Assembly (NCBI RefSeq): GCF_017832355.1
Contig: NZ_JAFIBY010000007.1
Location: forward strand, 1 to 64,000
Direction: 5' to 3'
From: Serratia sp. PL17
GTDB lineage: Bacteria; Pseudomonadota; Gammaproteobacteria; Enterobacterales; Enterobacteriaceae
DNA length: 64,000 nucleotides
Shown here: piece after piece, positions 9,581 through 19,206 of the stretch
Layout: each line of letters opens with the position of its first letter
How positions within the stretch are numbered: position 1 is the first letter of the stretch
Translations under genes and position numbers: made by a program
The notes under the pieces: generated by a model
Told to the model about the DNA's origin: nothing
Databases searched by the model: none
The model's input: only the letters and a program-made list of their open reading frames with translations

Positions 9581-12500
9581 ATGGCTAATTTTTTTATTGA
9601 TCGCCCGATTTTCGCCTGGGTTCTGGCAATTATTCTTTGCCTGACGGGCGTTTTGGCGATTTTTTCATTACCTGTGGAACAGTATCCGAACCTCGCGCCG
9701 CCGAACGTTCGCATTAGCGCCACTTACCCTGGTGCCTCTGCGCAAACGCTGGAAAACACCGTCACCCAGATCATTGAACAAAATATGACCGGCCTGGACA
9801 ACATGATGTATATGTCGTCGCAGAGTACCAATACCGGGCAGGCCACCGTGACACTGACCTTTGAAGCCGGCACCGATCCCAACGAAGCGATGCAACAGGT
9901 GCAAAACCAGCTGCAGGCGGCCATCAAGCGCCTGCCGCAAGCCGTACAAACCCAAGGCGTGACGGTATCAAAATCCGGCGACACCACGTTGATGATGGTG
10001 GCCTTCGTTTCTACCGACGGCAGCATGGACAAACAGGACATTGCCGATTACATCGTCTCCAACCTGCAGGACCCGCTAAGCCGCATCAACGGCGTGGGCA
10101 GCATGGACGTTTACGGTTCGCAATACGCCATGCGTATCTGGCTCGATCCGAACAAGCTCAACAGCTATCAGCTCACCACCCAGGACGTCGTCACGGCGAT
10201 TCAGTCCCAGAATGCGCAGGTGGCGGTCGGTCAGTTAGGGGGCACACCGTCCGTCGATAAACAGGCGCTTAACGCCACCATTAACGCACAGTCCCAGTTA
10301 CAGACACCGGAACAGTTCCGCAAAATCACCCTGAGGGTCAATCAGGACGGTTCGGTGGTCACACTCGGTGATGTGTCCACCATCGAACTCGGTGGCGAAA
10401 ACTACAACTTCCTCAGCCGCTATAACGGTCTGCAGGCTGCCGGTATGAACATCAAGCTGGCCTCCGGCGCCAACGAACTGCAAACCGACCAGTTAGTGAA
10501 AGACAAAATCGCCGAGCTGTCGCAGTATTTCCCGCACGGGCTGGAGGCCAAAGTCGCCTATGAAACCACCCCGTTCGTGAAAGCCTCGATCAAGGATGTG
10601 GTGAAAACGCTGCTGGAAGCCATTTTGCTGGTGTTCCTGGTCATGTACCTGTTCCTGCAAAATTTCCGGGCCACGCTGATCCCGACTATCGCGGTCCCCG
10701 TGGTGCTCATGGGCACCTTCGCCATTCTTTCCGCCTGTGGATTCAGTATCAATACCCTGACCATGTTCGCCATGGTGCTGGCGATCGGGCTGTTGGTGGA
10801 TGATGCCATCGTGGTGGTGGAAAACGTCGAACGCGTGATGAGCGAAGAGGGCCTGCCCCCCCGTGAAGCCACACGAAAATCCATGGGGCAAATTCAGAGC
10901 GCCTTGGTCGGCATCGCGATGGTACTGTCGGCGGTGTTTATCCCGATGGCATTCTTCGGCGGCACGACGGGCGCAATTTATCGCCAGTTCTCGATCACCA
11001 TCGTTTCCGCCATGGTGTTATCTGTGCTGGTGGCGATGATTCTGACCCCTGCCCTGTGCGCCACACTGCTCAAACCTATCGCCAAAGGCCACCATCATGG
11101 CAAACGCGGGTTTTTCGGTTGGTTCAACCGGATGTTCAACCGCAATGCCGCACGCTACGAGCGTGGCGTGGCGCGCGTGTTGCACTTCAGCGTGCGCTAT
11201 ATGGCAATTTACCTGCTGCTGCTCGGCGGCATGGCGTTTCTGTTTATCAAGCTGCCAACTTCGTTCCTCCCGCAAGAGGACCGCGGCGTGTTTACCGTGC
11301 AAGTACAGTTACCGCCAGGCTCCACATTGCAGCAAACCACCAAGGTGGTGGAAAAAGTTGAACAATACTTCCTGACCCAAGAAAAAGAGGACGTGCTGTC
11401 GGTCTTCTCCACCATTGGTGCGGGGCCAGGCGGTAATGGGCAGAACGTGGCACGTATGTTTATTCGTTTGAAAGACTGGGATCTGCGCACCTCGGGGGCC
11501 AATAGCTCTTTCGACATCATCAATCGCGCCACCAAAGCCTTTAACAAGATTAATGAGGCGCGAGTGATCGCCAGCAGCCCACCGGCAATCACCGGTCTGG
11601 GTAACTCCTCCGGTTTCGACATGGAACTCGAAGATCACGCCGGGCTGGGCCACACCAAACTGATGGCGGCACGTGACCAGCTGTTGCAACTGGCCAGCGC
11701 CAACCCGCTGCTGTCCCGAGTCCGCCACAATGGCCTGGACGACAGCCCACAGCTGCAAATCGATATTGACCAACGCAAGGCACAGACACTGGGCGTTTCC
11801 ATCGATGACATCAATAACACCCTGTCAACGGCCTGGGGCTCAACCTATGTGAACGACTTCGTCGACCGTGGGCGGGTGAAAAAAGTCTATGTGCAGGCCG
11901 CTGCCCCGTTCCGTATGCTGCCTGGCGATATTGATAAATGGTTCGTTCGCAACAAATCAGGTGGCATGGTGCCGTTCTCGGCCTTCGCCACGTCCCATTG
12001 GGAATATGGTTCTCCGCGCCTGGAACGCTATAACGGCAGCTCTGCACTGGAGATTGTTGGCGAGGCGGCAGAAGGTGTCAGCAGCGGTACTGCAATGGCC
12101 GAAATGGAAAAGCTTGTCAGCCAGTTGCCGACCGGCTTCGGTCTGGAGTGGACCGCTATGTCCTATCAGGAACGTCTGTCCGGTTCACAAGCACCCGCAC
12201 TGTACGCGATTTCCCTGCTGGTGGTATTCCTCTGCCTGGCAGCGCTGTATGAGAGTTGGTCAATCCCATTCTCGGTGATGCTGGTGGTACCGCTCGGGGT
12301 GATTGGTGCCGTCGCGGCCACCTGGCTGCGCGGGCTGGAGAATGACGTTTACTTCCAGGTGGGGATGCTCACCATTATTGGGCTCTCGGCGAAAAACGCC
12401 ATTTTGATCGTCGAATTCGCCAATGAGTTGAACCATAAAGGCCAGGATTTGATGTCGGCCACGCTGGAGGCCTCACGCATGCGTCTGAGGCCGATTTTGA

Positions 12501-12718
12501 TGACTTCGCTGGCCTTTATCTTCGGCGTACTGCCAATGACCATCAGCAGCGGCGCAGGCTCTGGCAGCCAACATGCGGTAGGTACCGGGGTCATGGGCGG
12601 CATGATTTCCGCGACCCTGCTGGCGATCTTCTTCGTGCCCTTGTTCTTTGTGTTGGTGCGCCGCCGCTTCCCCGGCAAGCACGCGATAGCCGCCAAAACG
12701 CAAGACCAAGGGGAATAA
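9581..12718 (+). CDS. acrD: RND multidrug efflux transporter AcrD
   Basis: A 1045-residue inner-membrane proton-driven pump of the HAE1 family; E. coli AcrD (1037 residues) exports aminoglycosides and other amphiphiles. The start [17 protein letters not shown] and the TM4 motif [22 protein letters not shown] are typical, with two large periplasmic loops and twelve predicted helices (last: [23 protein letters not shown]). Sequence and position between the nudK side and ypfM favour AcrD over AcrB. No membrane-fusion gene is adjacent, as in E. coli, where AcrD borrows AcrA and TolC. An ACGAGG ribosome site precedes ATG 9581, and a strong terminator follows. Confidence 0.95.
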   Translation: MANFFIDRPIFAWVLAIILCLTGVLAIFSLPVEQYPNLAPPNVRISATYPGASAQTLENTVTQIIEQNMTGLDNMMYMSSQSTNTGQATVTLTFEAGTDPNEAMQQVQNQLQAAIKRLPQAVQTQGVTVSKSGDTTLMMVAFVSTDGSMDKQDIADYIVSNLQDPLSRINGVGSMDVYGSQYAMRIWLDPNKLNSYQLTTQDVVTAIQSQNAQVAVGQLGGTPSVDKQALNATINAQSQLQTPEQFRKITLRVNQDGSVVTLGDVSTIELGGENYNFLSRYNGLQAAGMNIKLASGANELQTDQLVKDKIAELSQYFPHGLEAKVAYETTPFVKASIKDVVKTLLEAILLVFLVMYLFLQNFRATLIPTIAVPVVLMGTFAILSACGFSINTLTMFAMVLAIGLLVDDAIVVVENVERVMSEEGLPPREATRKSMGQIQSALVGIAMVLSAVFIPMAFFGGTTGAIYRQFSITIVSAMVLSVLVAMILTPALCATLLKPIAKGHHHGKRGFFGWFNRMFNRNAARYERGVARVLHFSVRYMAIYLLLLGGMAFLFIKLPTSFLPQEDRGVFTVQVQLPPGSTLQQTTKVVEKVEQYFLTQEKEDVLSVFSTIGAGPGGNGQNVARMFIRLKDWDLRTSGANSSFDIINRATKAFNKINEARVIASSPPAITGLGNSSGFDMELEDHAGLGHTKLMAARDQLLQLASANPLLSRVRHNGLDDSPQLQIDIDQRKAQTLGVSIDDINNTLSTAWGSTYVNDFVDRGRVKKVYVQAAAPFRMLPGDIDKWFVRNKSGGMVPFSAFATSHWEYGSPRLERYNGSSALEIVGEAAEGVSSGTAMAEMEKLVSQLPTGFGLEWTAMSYQERLSGSQAPALYAISLLVVFLCLAALYESWSIPFSVMLVVPLGVIGAVAATWLRGLENDVYFQVGMLTIIGLSAKNAILIVEFANELNHKGQDLMSATLEASRMRLRPILMTSLAFIFGVLPMTISSGAGSGSQHAVGTGVMGGMISATLLAIFFVPLFFVLVRRRFPGKHAIAAKTQDQGE

Positions 12719-12728
12719 CAGGCATAAA

Positions 12729-12758
12729 AAAGCAGCGTCGGGAAACCGATGCTGCTTT
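12729..12758 (+). terminator. Intrinsic terminator of acrD
   Basis: The stem AAAGCAGC-G-TCGG / CCGA-T-GCTGCTTT has a GAAA tetraloop; the single G/T mismatch can wobble-pair. It lies 11 bases after the acrD stop. Confidence 0.9.
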
Positions 12759-12838
12759 ATCTCGAACGTGTATTCCGTTCCCAAGGTGCTTCAATGTCTG
12801 ACAAATAAACCAACCTTGTTATCAACCTCACCGCAGTG

Positions 12839-12898
12839 TCAGTTACCTAACATCTCATCGATGAAGTCTTTCCAGTTTCCCAACTCACGATCAACCAT
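12839..12898 (-). CDS. ypfM: YpfM, 19-residue small protein
   Basis: A 20-codon frame encodes MVDRELGNWKDFIDEMLGN. E. coli YpfM, as I recall it (MIERELGNWKDFIEVMLRK), also has 19 residues and shares the RELGNWKDFI core. In E. coli ypfM also lies just after acrD and before yffB, so sequence and synteny agree. A GAGG lies 12 bases upstream of the ATG, a somewhat long spacing. Function is unknown; the peptide looks like a short amphipathic helix. Here it is separated from yffB by the 5-kb iron and accessory block. Confidence 0.85.
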   Translation of the reverse strand: MVDRELGNWKDFIDEMLGN

Positions 12899-13360
12899 AA
12901 TAATTTACAACCTCAATTAATAGACGAAGCGGATTCTACGCCTGTTTTTTGAGCAAGTGAAGAGGTTCGGGAACGATGCCGCCCGCGAAAACCGGGGGTA
13001 GTGCACATTTTCGTACTTATCCGATCGCTGGCGAATCTTGGCTATTCCCTTCCGGTATCAATCCGTCAATCCCACGGCATAAAAGATCTAAACCGACAGT
13101 ATCTGGGCACGCCGGCTTGGGTTTAATACCCTGGCGCTTAGCCTTGCCAATCCAAAAAGCATCACCCCATTAGCCATTGTTGGCTGTACTTTTATTTACA
13201 GTCTTTCACAGGTTACTGGCATACAAAGTAGAAAACCCCCTCACATCACATCTCAACAAAAATTATCGCATTACAAAAAAGTGTCGAACAATAATGTGAC
13301 AGCCAGAAATAAATCCCATTTTTTCAATGAGTAACAAACTCACTCTTACATCACTCAATA
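12899..13360. other. Intergenic region between ypfM and the iron module
   Basis: About 460 bp without a credible gene. The left part holds the ypfM promoter and leader region. The right part, from about 13200, is AT-rich and leads into the Fur-type palindrome. No recognisable RNA gene or repeat was seen. Confidence 0.6.
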
Positions 13361-13391
13361 AATGATATTGATATTAATTATCAATATCATT
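13361..13391 (+). promoter_or_regulatory. Fur-box palindrome upstream of the iron module
   Basis: A 31-bp AT-rich palindrome with perfect 13-bp arms (AATGATATTGATA / TATCAATATCATT) around TTAAT. The arms contain overlapping GATAAT/ATTATC-like Fur hexamers. It ends 38 bp before the first gene, in promoter range, so iron repression by Fur is expected. Confidence 0.85.
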
Positions 13392-13429
13392 AGCATTCGC
13401 GCATCTTAAGTTAATGTAAAGGAATGTAT

Positions 13430-14500
13430 ATGAAGATGCACCTATCCGCTTCAGGTAAAGGTTTCTCCCTCAGCGCACTGGCTTCCGCCATGCTGCTGCT
13501 GTCTTGTTCAACGCTGGCCGCTGACCTTCCCGAGAGCCAATTCCAAACCCAGCCTATCGGGCATGGCCTGTATGAACTGGCTTTTGATGGCACCAGCAAC
13601 ACCCTGTTTGCCGCCTCTACGCCCTCCTTCGCCAAAGAAAAAAACGGCGGTATTGTCTTTAAAGTCAACCCGTCCACGCTGGCAACCGACGCCAATATCG
13701 CCACCCAACGTCGCGCCTTCGCCACCGCCCTCGATGAGCAACGCCACCTGTTGTACATCGGTAACACCGTCGACGGCTCGGTCACGGTTATCGATACCCA
13801 GAGCGGTAAAGAACTCGCGACCATCCAGCTCAGTGAAGGCATGAAAGAAGACCAATTCGTCCCAACGCGTGAAATGGTGCTGGATAAGAAAAATCAGCGA
13901 TTGTATGTCTCCGGCACGTCACAGAAAGGCGTGCTGTGGATCATCGATACCGCCAAGCGGGAAAAAATTGCGACGCTGAGCAACATGGGTGAATACCCAA
14001 CCGGCATTGCGCTGGATACTGAACGCGGCCATCTCTATTGCGTCAACGGCAGCGGCGAACTGATTACGCTGGATACCACCAGCCATAAGATCCTTAAACG
14101 CGTCGTGGTTGAACCGAGTAAAAAACACTTCTTCCTCAACATCGGCCTCGATACTAAAACGGGGCGCGCCTTCATCACCGATCCAGACCTGCCAAACGTG
14201 CTGGTTGTTGATATCGACAGCGGCAAAATCCTGCACCAGATTGACGTGATCAACGCGCTGGCGGTGTTATTTAACCCGATACGCAGCGAGCTTTACATCA
14301 CCCACCGCGAAGCCAAACGCATCAGCATCGTCGACAGCAATAGCTACCGGGTGAAAAACAGCATCACGACCCGCGCATTGCCTAACAGCCTGGCGCTCTC
14401 TTCCGACGGCCAGCAGTTGTTCGCCAGCATCAAGCAGTCCAAGGAAGAGATGGAGAAAAAGCAGGATTACCTGCTCAAGATTAACCTCGGCGGACTGTGA
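13430..14500 (+). CDS. Exported YncE-like beta-propeller protein, Fur-linked
   Basis: A 356-residue periplasmic protein of the YncE type. A signal peptide (residues about 1-32, hydrophobic LSALASAMLLLSCSTLAA) precedes repeated propeller blades with the pattern 'YIGNTVDGSVTVIDTQSGK', 'LYVSGTSQKGVLWIIDTAK' and 'AFITDPDLPNVLVVDIDSGK'. ATG 13430 is preferred over ATG 13424 because AAGGA then lies six bases upstream. The stop overlaps the leader of the TonB receptor gene nine bases before its start, so both are one operon behind the Fur box. E. coli YncE is likewise iron-repressed and lies beside a TonB receptor gene (yncD), but its exact job is uncertain. Confidence 0.85.
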   Translation: MKMHLSASGKGFSLSALASAMLLLSCSTLAADLPESQFQTQPIGHGLYELAFDGTSNTLFAASTPSFAKEKNGGIVFKVNPSTLATDANIATQRRAFATALDEQRHLLYIGNTVDGSVTVIDTQSGKELATIQLSEGMKEDQFVPTREMVLDKKNQRLYVSGTSQKGVLWIIDTAKREKIATLSNMGEYPTGIALDTERGHLYCVNGSGELITLDTTSHKILKRVVVEPSKKHFFLNIGLDTKTGRAFITDPDLPNVLVVDIDSGKILHQIDVINALAVLFNPIRSELYITHREAKRISIVDSNSYRVKNSITTRALPNSLALSSDGQQLFASIKQSKEEMEKKQDYLLKINLGGL

Positions 14501-14508
14501 GGCAGGAA

Positions 14509-16680
14509 ATGGCTAGTTTTATGATTCGCCTTTCCGGCGGTGCATTGCTGTGCCTACCGGTCATGATTGCACAGGCCGCAGGCAACGAGCAGACTCCCCG
14601 GCCGCAGAAAGAAGAAACCCTGGAGGTGGTGGCTTCGCCGTTTAGCGATGACGGCAGTACCGAAAATACCGGTTCCTATACCACCCACCAAATGAGCACC
14701 GCAACCGGCCTGCCGCTAAGCATCAAGGATACGCCACAGTCGGTTTCGGTCATCACTCGTCAACAGATTGATGATATCAATGCGTATTCGCTAAAGGATA
14801 TTCTGCGCTGGTCAACGGGCGTCAGTGAAAGCAATTACGATAGCGAACGCTCCTCGTTCAACTACCGCGGTTTTAGCGTCGATAACTATCAATATGACGG
14901 TGTTCCCACCTTCTTTGATTCCGGTTATTCCGGCGGTGAATCTGAAATTGATTCGATCACGCTGGATCACGTGGAAATCGTCAGAGGTGCCGCCGGTTTG
15001 TTAAACGGTGTCGGTAATCCGGGTGCAGCCATCAATTTGGTCAGAAAGAAAGCCTCCAGCCTTTCTCCTTTTGCCCGCGCCGAGCTTTCTGCCGGCTCTT
15101 GGGATCACTACCGCACGACGATAGATGCCGGTACACCGCTCAATGATGAAGGTACCGTCAGGGTACGCGTCGCGGCTGCTGCCGACCGCAGCCATTCTTA
15201 TATGGAACGGCATCAGGAACGCAAGGGGGTGATTTACGGCACGCTGGAAGCCGATCTGACCAGCGAAACATTGCTGCGACTGGGTGCGGATTATCAGCAA
15301 AACCGGCCTAAAGCCTCAACCTGGGGCGGTGCCTTGCCAACCGGCTGGTTCAGCGACGGTAGCGAAATCAACTGGGATCGTCACTACAGTGGGGCATCTG
15401 ACTGGTCAAGTTGGGATACCACGCTGAGTACTCAGTTCGCCACGTTGGAACACCAGTTCGACAACAACTGGAAAGGCGTAGCGAACTACACCCACAGTCG
15501 CCAGGCCTTCGATGCCAAAATGGCAATGAGTCTCGGCGGGCTGATCGCTCCCGATACCTGGGCGGTAAAACCCTCAAGCCCGTATGCCGGGCGCTATGAA
15601 GGCTACCGCGATCAGCATGCGATAGACATGAAGCTGAACGGTGACTTCACCCTGTTGGGCCGTAACCACACCTTTGTGGTAGGCAGTTCCTCAGCCTGGC
15701 AACACAGCTACAGCACCTATCGCAGCGCCAGCACCTCCCGGCTATTTAGCGGCAGCCTGCGTGATTGGAACGGCGGTCTGGGTGAACCCGAGTGGTCGGA
15801 CAAAATGCCGCAAATGGATTACCGGACGCGCCAAATCGGGATTTATAGCAGTGCTGACTTCTCCGTTACGGAACGCTTGGATCTGGTACTCGGTGCCCGC
15901 TTCAACAGCTTCAAAAACACCACCACCACCACGGCAAACAAAGTGACGCCATTCGCTGGCACGGTGTATAAGCTGACCGATCAGGTATCTGCCTATGTCA
16001 GCTACACCAATATATTTAAGGATCAGACCTATCTCGACAGCAGCGGCCATTACCTGGCCCCGATTGAAGGGGTAAATAAGGAAGTGGGCATCAAAGCCGC
16101 GCTGCTCAATGACCGACTCAATCTGTCGCTGTCTGCCTTCCGCATCACGCAGGACAACCTGGGCGTGCAGGATGAAGACACGAGTAATCTGGATTGGTTA
16201 CAGCAGACCTATCATGAGAGCCAAGGGGCGACCAGCAAAGGGTTCGAGTTCGAACTGAACGGTGAACTGGCGCAAGGCTGGAATGCACAGCTAGGCATTA
16301 CGCACTTCACGCTGAAAGACAAAGATAACGTTAATCTCAACACCGAGCAGCCGCGCACCCACATCAACCTGTTCACCACCTACCAACTGACTGGCGCCTT
16401 ACGCGACCTGACTCTGGGCGGGGGCGCACGCTGGCAGAGTCGCATTTATGCCAACGTTGACGGGGCCAAAAACGGCGAAATGGTCCAGCGTAAAGCCGAG
16501 CAAGGATCTTATGTTCTGGTCGATGCGATGGCACGTTACAAACTGACGCCACAAACCTCGGTGCAACTTAACCTGAACAACGTTTTCGATCAGAAATATT
16601 ACTCGCAGGCTAATTTCTACAGCACCCGCAACTATGGCGATCCGCGCAACGTCATGCTGACGCTCAAACACGAGTTCTGA
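14509..16680 (+). CDS. FhuE-like TonB-dependent ferric-siderophore receptor
   Basis: A 723-residue outer-membrane receptor. The order is signal peptide (to about residue 24), TonB-box-like EETLEVVAS, plug domain (DTPQSVSVITRQQIDD; RGFSVDNYQYDGVPTFF; VEIVRGAAGLLNGVGNPGAA) and a 22-strand barrel ending in Phe (RNVMLTLKHEF). The plug and STWGG segments resemble FhuE/FpvA receptors, which take up hydroxamate siderophores such as coprogen or pyoverdine; the ligand here cannot be read from sequence. ATG 14509 has TGAGG six bases upstream; an in-frame GTG at 14497 overlaps the previous stop and is less likely. Fur control is inferred from the upstream palindrome. Confidence 0.9.
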   Translation: MASFMIRLSGGALLCLPVMIAQAAGNEQTPRPQKEETLEVVASPFSDDGSTENTGSYTTHQMSTATGLPLSIKDTPQSVSVITRQQIDDINAYSLKDILRWSTGVSESNYDSERSSFNYRGFSVDNYQYDGVPTFFDSGYSGGESEIDSITLDHVEIVRGAAGLLNGVGNPGAAINLVRKKASSLSPFARAELSAGSWDHYRTTIDAGTPLNDEGTVRVRVAAAADRSHSYMERHQERKGVIYGTLEADLTSETLLRLGADYQQNRPKASTWGGALPTGWFSDGSEINWDRHYSGASDWSSWDTTLSTQFATLEHQFDNNWKGVANYTHSRQAFDAKMAMSLGGLIAPDTWAVKPSSPYAGRYEGYRDQHAIDMKLNGDFTLLGRNHTFVVGSSSAWQHSYSTYRSASTSRLFSGSLRDWNGGLGEPEWSDKMPQMDYRTRQIGIYSSADFSVTERLDLVLGARFNSFKNTTTTTANKVTPFAGTVYKLTDQVSAYVSYTNIFKDQTYLDSSGHYLAPIEGVNKEVGIKAALLNDRLNLSLSAFRITQDNLGVQDEDTSNLDWLQQTYHESQGATSKGFEFELNGELAQGWNAQLGITHFTLKDKDNVNLNTEQPRTHINLFTTYQLTGALRDLTLGGGARWQSRIYANVDGAKNGEMVQRKAEQGSYVLVDAMARYKLTPQTSVQLNLNNVFDQKYYSQANFYSTRNYGDPRNVMLTLKHEF

Positions 16681-16697
16681 TCGTCTTTCTCCATAAA

Positions 16698-16724
16698 CGG
16701 CCCCGGATAACGGGGCCGATTTTA
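16698..16724 (+). terminator. Intrinsic terminator after the siderophore receptor
   Basis: A perfect 8-bp stem CGGCCCCG/CGGGGCCG with loop GATAA is followed by ATTTTAT. It closes the iron operon and separates it from the TPR gene. Confidence 0.9.
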
Positions 16725-16813
16725 TGCCAACGCCTATATTCCTTGTGTGATGAATTCTTCCGTAGTAGCGTGCCAAAGGTATCAAAAAACCCCCACGTCT
16801 CTGAGGCCATGTC

Positions 16814-17293
16814 ATGTCCCCTACGCTGACCATCGAACAATTGAAAGAATTGGGCCGTTACCAAGAAGCCACCGAACTTGCGAAACAACAACTTTTGCAA
16901 AAGCCGGAAGAAGCCACCCTGCACTACCAACTGGCATGTCTGTATGACGTACAAGGGCTTGAGCAGCAGGCCATTCCTTGTTATCTCTCGGCGCTGGCGC
17001 ACAGGTTGCCGCCAAAGCAACGGCAAGAAGCCTGGCTTGGCCTGGGCAGCACCTATCGCGCGCTTGGGCTGTATCAGCAATCGCTGACGACTTTCGACGA
17101 CGGACTCGCCGAATTCCCGCAGGCGAAAGAATTGACCCTGTTCCGCGCCATGACGCTGTACAACCTGGGTGAAACCAAACAGGCTGTAGCAGACCTGTTG
17201 CTGTTGCTGGCGGAAACGTCTTCATACAGCGATATCAGCAGTTACCAACGGGCAATCCGCCAATATGCCGCCGATCTGGATCGCATTGGCTAA
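16814..17293 (+). CDS. Tetratricopeptide-repeat protein
   Basis: A 159-residue soluble protein composed mostly of TPR-like helical hairpins (for example GRYQEATELAKQQLLQKPEE, YQLACLYDVQGLEQQAIPCY, WLGLGSTYRALGLYQQSLTTF and FRAMTLYNLGETKQAVADL). No signal peptide or enzymatic motif is seen. It is probably a protein-protein interaction module of unknown partner. GAGG lies seven bases before ATG 16814. The next gene begins 11 bp after its stop, so it likely leads a three-gene unit with the acetyltransferase and chorismate-mutase genes. Confidence 0.85.
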   Translation: MSPTLTIEQLKELGRYQEATELAKQQLLQKPEEATLHYQLACLYDVQGLEQQAIPCYLSALAHRLPPKQRQEAWLGLGSTYRALGLYQQSLTTFDDGLAEFPQAKELTLFRAMTLYNLGETKQAVADLLLLLAETSSYSDISSYQRAIRQYAADLDRIG

Positions 17294-17304
17294 GCGAGGT
17301 CGAT

Positions 17305-17736
17305 ATGGAGATAGTCACCGACCCAAACCGTTATGGCGTCGACTGGCAGCAGTTAGCTGAACTCTTGCACGCTGCGGGATTGGGCCAACGAGACCCGCAA
17401 GTCCTGCAACGGATTTATCAGCACAGCCAATTTTGCTATTGGGGCTACTACGATGGCAGGTTGGTCGCCACCGCACATGCGATAAGTGATATGACCTCCG
17501 TTGCCTATCTGGCCGATGTGGCTCTCCATCCTGACGTTCAGGGACGGGGATGGGGGCGGCTATTGATGGATCGGGTGATGCAGGATTTGGCACCGCTCGG
17601 AAAGGTGTTTATCTACTCGGTGCCCGACAAGCTGGATTTCTACAAAAAATACCACTTTCGTGAGCTGACCACCGGCATGGTTTATGCCGACAGCGCGTCA
17701 TTGGAACGCCTGCAACAGAATGGCTACCTGCGTTGA
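17305..17736 (+). CDS. GNAT-family N-acetyltransferase
   Basis: A 143-residue protein with the GNAT fold. A central strand (VAYLADVALHPDVQGRGWGRLLMDRVM, about residues 71-97) contains the acetyl-CoA loop motif QGRGWG. The C-terminal YSVPDKLDFYKKYHF segment is the usual end of the fold. It would transfer acetyl from acetyl-CoA to an unknown amine. GAGG lies five bases before ATG 17305. It lies 11 bp after the TPR gene and 23 bp before the chorismate-mutase gene. Confidence 0.88.
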   Translation: MEIVTDPNRYGVDWQQLAELLHAAGLGQRDPQVLQRIYQHSQFCYWGYYDGRLVATAHAISDMTSVAYLADVALHPDVQGRGWGRLLMDRVMQDLAPLGKVFIYSVPDKLDFYKKYHFRELTTGMVYADSASLERLQQNGYLR

Positions 17737-17759
17737 ACAAACCTTAAGGGAACACCTCA

Positions 17760-18080
17760 ATGAACATTGAGAACCGTCTGCTTCCGCAAGAGTGTGCGGA
17801 TATGAACGATATTCGCGCAGAAATAGATATGATGGATGAAAACATCATCACGCTGATCGCCAAACGTTTCGACTACGTAAAGGCAGCGGCAAAATTCAAG
17901 ACCAGTCCCGATGCGGTGCGCGCCAAAGAGCGCTTTGACGCCATGCTGTTGCAAAGACGCGTCTGGGCCGAAGAACAAGGTTTGAGCCCGGAAGTGATAG
18001 AAAAACTGTATCGCGATCTCGTCACTTACTTTATCAACGAAGAGATGAAGCATTGGTCCAAGGACCAGGACAAAAAGTGA
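17760..18080 (+). CDS. PchB-like chorismate mutase / isochorismate pyruvate-lyase family protein
   Basis: A 106-residue all-helical AroQ-type protein. It aligns without gaps to P. aeruginosa PchB as I recall it: NDIRAEIDMMDENIITLIAK, then RFDYVKAAAKFK and RVWAEEQGL. PchB active-site residues Arg14, Arg31 and Lys42 correspond to Arg19, Arg36 and Lys47, but PchB Gln90 corresponds to Glu95 (EEMKHW). PchB splits isochorismate to salicylate and pyruvate and has weak mutase activity; E. coli-type mutases also use Gln at this place. The activity here is therefore uncertain. AAGGGA lies eight bases before the ATG. No isochorismate synthase gene is nearby. Confidence 0.85.
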   Translation: MNIENRLLPQECADMNDIRAEIDMMDENIITLIAKRFDYVKAAAKFKTSPDAVRAKERFDAMLLQRRVWAEEQGLSPEVIEKLYRDLVTYFINEEMKHWSKDQDKK

Positions 18081-18183
18081 ATGCAACGGGGTTTTCTCCC
18101 TCATCGACCACGAATGGCCGATGGTGAAAAAAAGTCTGGGTTATCAATTGCGGCAGCTCAGACCATAGCCTTGACCAGAAAAA

Positions 18184-18609
18184 CTACAGCGCCTTCATCA
18201 TAAAGATACGATGGGTGCCCGCCGGCAGGCAGGGCACTTCACCAAAGCGCGTCCAGCCATTCAGCTCATAAAATTTCGGTGCCTGGAAACTGAGGGTGTA
18301 TAACACCGCAGAAACACATCCCCTGCTCCGCCCTTCCCGTTCAAAACGACGCAGCAGTTCGCTGCCCAGCCCCGAACCTCTCAGCGATTTTGGCAGATAA
18401 AACAGATCTAAAAACAGCATGCCCAGTGATGAACGTCCGGTGATCCCACCCAACACCGCTCCGCTCACGGAATCTCTCACCACCACGGCCAGCGGGCGTC
18501 GGTCGTTGCTACCCGTGATCTCATCGTTGTACTGATTCAAACCCTCAGCGATCAGCGCGTGTATTTCATCAATCGCGCTTTCGGTGATGTCGATACGATA
18601 TTTATCCAT
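18184..18609 (-). CDS. GNAT-family N-acetyltransferase
   Basis: A 141-residue acetyltransferase starting MDKYRIDITESAIDEIHALI. The core motif LFYLPKSLRGSGLGSELLRRFEREGRSRGC contains the RGSGLG acetyl-CoA loop, and FQAPKFYELNGW closes the fold. ATG 18609 was chosen because conservation starts there; an open frame extends to 18741 without family similarity. The ribosome site is weak (AAGAAG). The substrate is unknown. It is convergent with the chorismate-mutase gene and divergent from yffB. Confidence 0.85.
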   Translation of the reverse strand: MDKYRIDITESAIDEIHALIAEGLNQYNDEITGSNDRRPLAVVVRDSVSGAVLGGITGRSSLGMLFLDLFYLPKSLRGSGLGSELLRRFEREGRSRGCVSAVLYTLSFQAPKFYELNGWTRFGEVPCLPAGTHRIFMMKAL

Positions 18610-18840
18610 GCTTTTCTTCTTGTGCAGGCAGACTGGGTACCACATTGAGATTAGCAAATAATCCGCCGCGGTAAATTCGGCCGGTGTTTTTTCAGCTTTT
18701 CCTCGCCTTTCAGACCATTGGACGGTGGAACTCCCCGCCATTTTTCGGCATTCTGGTCGCTGGCTTTCATTTCACCGCCACCGGCGGTTTACCACCGGCC
18801 ACACGCGCCGGTGTTGGGTTGCAGAGAAGGTTCTTACTCC

Positions 18841-19206
18841 ATGACGTTAACCATGTACGGCATCAAAAATTGTGACACCATCAAAAAAGCGCGCCGCTGG
18901 CTGGAAGAACAGGGTGTGGCTTATCAATTTCACGACTACCGCGCAGACGGGCTGGACGAACAGCAGTTGCGTGGTTTTGTCGATATTTTGGGCTGGGAGC
19001 CGCTGCTGAATACCCGCGGCACCACCTGGCGCAAACTGGACGAAGCGCAGCGTAACGCCTGCGACAATCCCGATGCAGCCATCGCGCTGATGCTGTCCCA
19101 ACCGGCCATCATCAAGCGTCCGTTGCTGGTCGACGGCAAAGGTCATGCTCTGCTCGGCTTCAACGCCGAGGGTTATCAGCAATTTATTTCCGAGGTGGCA
19201 GCATGA
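18841..19206 (+). CDS. yffB: ArsC/Spx-family protein YffB
   Basis: A 121-residue thioredoxin-fold protein matching E. coli YffB ([46 protein letters not shown]). The single Cys in KNCDTI is the family reactive cysteine; classical arsenate reductase activity is not established for this branch. ATG 18841 is favoured by similarity; AAGG lies ten bases upstream. The stop overlaps the dapE start as ATGA, so yffB and dapE are translationally coupled, as in E. coli. Confidence 0.93.
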   Translation: MTLTMYGIKNCDTIKKARRWLEEQGVAYQFHDYRADGLDEQQLRGFVDILGWEPLLNTRGTTWRKLDEAQRNACDNPDAAIALMLSQPAIIKRPLLVDGKGHALLGFNAEGYQQFISEVAA

